From: Flavihumibacter profundi
Lineage (GTDB): Bacteria; Bacteroidota; Bacteroidia; Chitinophagales; Chitinophagaceae
Reading direction: 5' to 3'
DNA length: 64,000 nucleotides
NCBI RefSeq assembly: GCF_020076305.1
Contig: NZ_JAIQXE010000004.1
Span: forward strand, 550,573-614,572
Shown piece by piece: positions 61,685 to 64,000 of the stretch. The notes under the pieces were generated by a model that did no database searches, was not told the origin of the DNA, and saw nothing but the letters and a program-made list of their open reading frames with translations. The position numbers and the translations under genes are program-made. Position 1 is the first letter of the stretch. Every line of letters begins with the position of its first letter.

Positions 61685-63802
61685 ATGCATAATCAACGAT
61701 TGCACAGTTTAATTTTCCTGCTTTACTTCATTGTGTTTATCATTTCCTGTAAACAACATGCCAAACCCGGAACACTGGAACATATCAAAGAAGTTACAGC
61801 GGCTATTGATGACAAAGCGCTTCTTAACGCTGATCATGATCCGGGTAACTGGTTGTCCTATGGAAGAAACTACAGCGAAGACCGGTACAGTCCGCTTGAC
61901 CAGGTTAACAAAGAAAATGTAAACAAGCTTGGTTTAGCATGGAGTCTTGATCTTGGTTTCAAACGTGGTTTCGAAGCGACGCCAATCGTAGTGGATGGTA
62001 TCATGTATGTAACTGGCGCATGGAGTAAGGTGTATGCTATTGATGCACGGACAGGAAAACTCATCTGGACCTATGATCCAAAAGTCCCCGGCCGGTTTGG
62101 ACAAAAAACTTGTTGCGATGTGGTGAACCGGGGTGTGGCTTTGTATAAAGGGAAAGTGTATGTAGGAACAATTGATGGACGACTGGTTGCTCTTGATGCA
62201 GCAGAAGGAAAACCTGTATGGGAAATATGGACAGTTGATACTTCAAAATTCTATACCATCACCGGTGCACCAAGAGTGGTGAAAGGGAATGTAATCATCG
62301 GAAATGGCGGCGCTGAGTTTGGCGTAAGAGGATACATTACTGCATATGATGCAGAAACAGGAAAACAACAATGGAGATTTTATACTGTTCCCGGAAATCC
62401 GTCAGCGCCATTTGAATCAAAAACAATGGAAATGGCTGCCAAAACATGGACTGGTGAATGGTGGAAATATGGCGGTGGCGGCACTTGCTGGGATGCTATG
62501 GCGTATGATCCTGATCTGAATTTATTTTATGTCGGTACAGGCAATGGCTCACCGTGGAGCCGCCATCACCGAAGTCCCGGTGGCGGTGATAATTTATTTC
62601 TTTCATCCATTGTTGCGCTCAATCCTGATAATGGAGAATATGTATGGCATTATCAAACAACACCCGGCGAAAATTGGGATTTTACAGCAACACAACCTTT
62701 AATCTTAGCTGATCTTGAAATAGAGGGTAAGATGAGAAAAGTAATTATGCAGGCGCCGAAAAATGGATTTTTTTATGTGATAGACCGGACGAATGGAAAA
62801 TTTATTTCCGGCAAACCTTATACATATATCAACTGGGCAAAGGGCATGAGCCCCGAAGGAAGACCCATTGAAACTGAAATTGCGAATATGACAGATATGA
62901 ATGCGGAAACATTTCCAACATTCGATGGTGGTCATAACTGGCACCCGATGGCATTTAACAAAAAAAACGGACTGGTGTATATCCCCGCCCGTATTTCTTC
63001 TTTTCTCTATGGATATGATTCTTCCTGGAGTTACAATGCTATTAAAGATTTTGGTTCCGGAACTGGTTGGAACGAGGCAAGAGAACCTAATCCTTCGCTC
63101 AAAAATAAATTTGATAAAAATGCCCCTGCTAAGCATCCACAGGGTTTTCTTTTAGCCTGGGATCCGGTAAAGCAAAAAGAAGTTTGGCGTGTCAATCAAT
63201 CATTTCTTTGGAACGGAGGTGTTGTTACAACTGCTGCCGGCCTGGTTTTTCAGGGTACTGCGGATGGAAATCTTTCAGCTTACGATGGCGATAATGGCAA
63301 ACTCCTTTGGCAGGTGAATGTGGGTACGGGTGTCATCGCTCCTCCAATTAGCTATTTGGTTGACGGAGTTCAATATATCAGTTTCCAGGTCGGTTGGGGC
63401 GGCTCATATGTGGCTTTAACAGAAAGTATCACTCCCAATATTTATCCGGCACATATCTACACATTTAAAATTGATGGAAAAGAAAAAATGCCTGATTTAA
63501 AATCTATACCTCAACCTGTTCCTTTAAAAATAGATTATCCGGGTTCTCAAGTGGAAATTACTAAAGGTGGATATTTATTCCTGCAATATTGTATGCCGTG
63601 CCATGGTGAAATTGATAAAAAATTCGGAGTTCTGCCTGAACTGGGACACATAACCAAAGCAAAATTTGATTTAATTAATGACATTGTAAGAAAAGGAGCA
63701 CTGGAGAATCTCGGTATGCCCAATTTGGGAAACAAACTGACTGATGAAGATGTAGAGAATATTAAAAAATATATTTCAGCAATGGCAAAGGAAATCAAAT
63801 AG
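61685..63802 (+). CDS. PQQ-dependent alcohol dehydrogenase with C-terminal cytochrome c (quinohemoprotein)
   Basis: 705 residues from the ATG at 61685; a TTG seven codons earlier is less likely. The signal is lipoprotein-like (FIVFIISCKQ). The eight-bladed propeller has the adjacent Cys pair GQKTCCDVVNRGVALYKGKV (disulfide over PQQ), GDGRLVALDA-type tryptophan-docking repeats (GTIDGRLVALDAAEGKPVWE) and GENWDFTATQP. A heme c site CMPCH lies near residue 636. It oxidises alcohols in the periplasm and passes electrons to the heme. PQQ biosynthesis genes are not in this window. Confidence 0.93.
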   Translation: MHNQRLHSLIFLLYFIVFIISCKQHAKPGTLEHIKEVTAAIDDKALLNADHDPGNWLSYGRNYSEDRYSPLDQVNKENVNKLGLAWSLDLGFKRGFEATPIVVDGIMYVTGAWSKVYAIDARTGKLIWTYDPKVPGRFGQKTCCDVVNRGVALYKGKVYVGTIDGRLVALDAAEGKPVWEIWTVDTSKFYTITGAPRVVKGNVIIGNGGAEFGVRGYITAYDAETGKQQWRFYTVPGNPSAPFESKTMEMAAKTWTGEWWKYGGGGTCWDAMAYDPDLNLFYVGTGNGSPWSRHHRSPGGGDNLFLSSIVALNPDNGEYVWHYQTTPGENWDFTATQPLILADLEIEGKMRKVIMQAPKNGFFYVIDRTNGKFISGKPYTYINWAKGMSPEGRPIETEIANMTDMNAETFPTFDGGHNWHPMAFNKKNGLVYIPARISSFLYGYDSSWSYNAIKDFGSGTGWNEAREPNPSLKNKFDKNAPAKHPQGFLLAWDPVKQKEVWRVNQSFLWNGGVVTTAAGLVFQGTADGNLSAYDGDNGKLLWQVNVGTGVIAPPISYLVDGVQYISFQVGWGGSYVALTESITPNIYPAHIYTFKIDGKEKMPDLKSIPQPVPLKIDYPGSQVEITKGGYLFLQYCMPCHGEIDKKFGVLPELGHITKAKFDLINDIVRKGALENLGMPNLGNKLTDEDVENIKKYISAMAKEIK

Positions 63803-63849
63803 GACTGTCTAACCTTCTATGCAGATATTGATTACCAATGAGGTACTAT

Positions 63850-64000
63850 AATACAGAACCTTCATGGTATTATGGGGGAGTGTAAAATAAACTGTGTCAA
63901 TTTTTCAAAGTTCTATTTTTCAATGCGCTGTGCAGATTGATAATTATTCCGACACAGCCGATCTATGTTCTAAAGATGCAATAATTATCAATCAGTACAG
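63850..64000. other. Window end: possible mobile-element terminus with inverted repeats
   Basis: GATTGATAATTATT (63935-63948) and AATAATTATCAATC (63980-63993) form a 14-base perfect inverted repeat with a 31-base spacer. Further out, CTGTGTC (near 63892) and GACACAG (63951) are also inverted. GGGGGAGTGTAAAATAAACT just upstream resembles ends I recall from IS256-type elements. No transposase is visible before the window stops. Confidence 0.35.

Noticed and set aside
1..64000. tRNA, rRNA, CRISPR arrays, prophage modules and complete insertion sequences
   Set aside because: No cloverleaf-like T-loop sequences, array-type repeats, integrases, transposases or phage structural genes were recognised on either strand.

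Overview
The window looks like chromosomal DNA of a Bacteroidota member, most likely Chitinophagaceae or a close relative. The evidence is Bacteroidota-type families (a sensor kinase with Reg_prop and Y_Y_Y repeats, LytTR regulators, DUF1624, DinB proteins, many exported and lipoprotein signal sequences), few Shine-Dalgarno sequences and long runs of co-oriented genes. I see no rRNA, tRNA, CRISPR array, complete insertion sequence or phage module.

Layout. 0.1-7.5 kb: an OYE-type flavin oxidoreductase, gene debris, then minus-strand genes for a SnoaL-like lipoprotein, a PLP decarboxylase, a beta-lactamase-family hydrolase and an M20 peptidase. 8-18 kb: minus-strand accessory metabolism (two O-methyltransferases, truncated hemoglobin, DUF1624 acyltransferase, PAP2 protein, AllA-like cupin, MBL hydrolase plus PAS protein, NAD-dependent epimerase). 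18.2-21 kb: plus-strand LytTR membrane regulator, beta-barrel protein and beta-lactamase-family hydrolase. 21-27.2 kb: debris, a minus-strand mlaE-mlaF-mlaD operon ending in an M24 peptidase, then a plus-strand cytochrome b / molybdopterin oxidoreductase pair. 27.5-38.7 kb: Gly-rich secreted protein, large sensor kinase, two convergent glycosidase-like genes, soluble transhydrogenase. 38.7-48.8 kb: adenylate cyclase-TolB-TPR fusion, two divergent DinB proteins, arylsulfatase plus outer-membrane protein, exported 2H phosphoesterase, DUF202 protein, SDR. 48.8-64 kb: DUF885 protein, Fic protein with an iterated operator, amidase, a small GNAT-like cassette, FtsX-type permease, a DUF6794 gene with integron-like flanks, DUF2975 protein and a PQQ alcohol dehydrogenase.

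Functional links. An approximately 82-base element occurs twice, in the same orientation, upstream of two minus-strand operons (DUF1624-SnoaL, and epimerase-ABM-like-methyltransferase). The second copy is also in front of the divergent LytTR gene, so I propose a small LytTR regulon. The Fic gene carries a 34-base iterated inverted-repeat operator that runs into its start codon. A molybdopterin oxidoreductase gene near 26.4 kb has a truncated copy near 21.2 kb, and the two bracket the Mla-M24 block as direct repeats. Many intergenic spaces hold stubs of lost genes, nearly all on the minus strand and mostly C-terminal ends, which suggests ongoing erosion.
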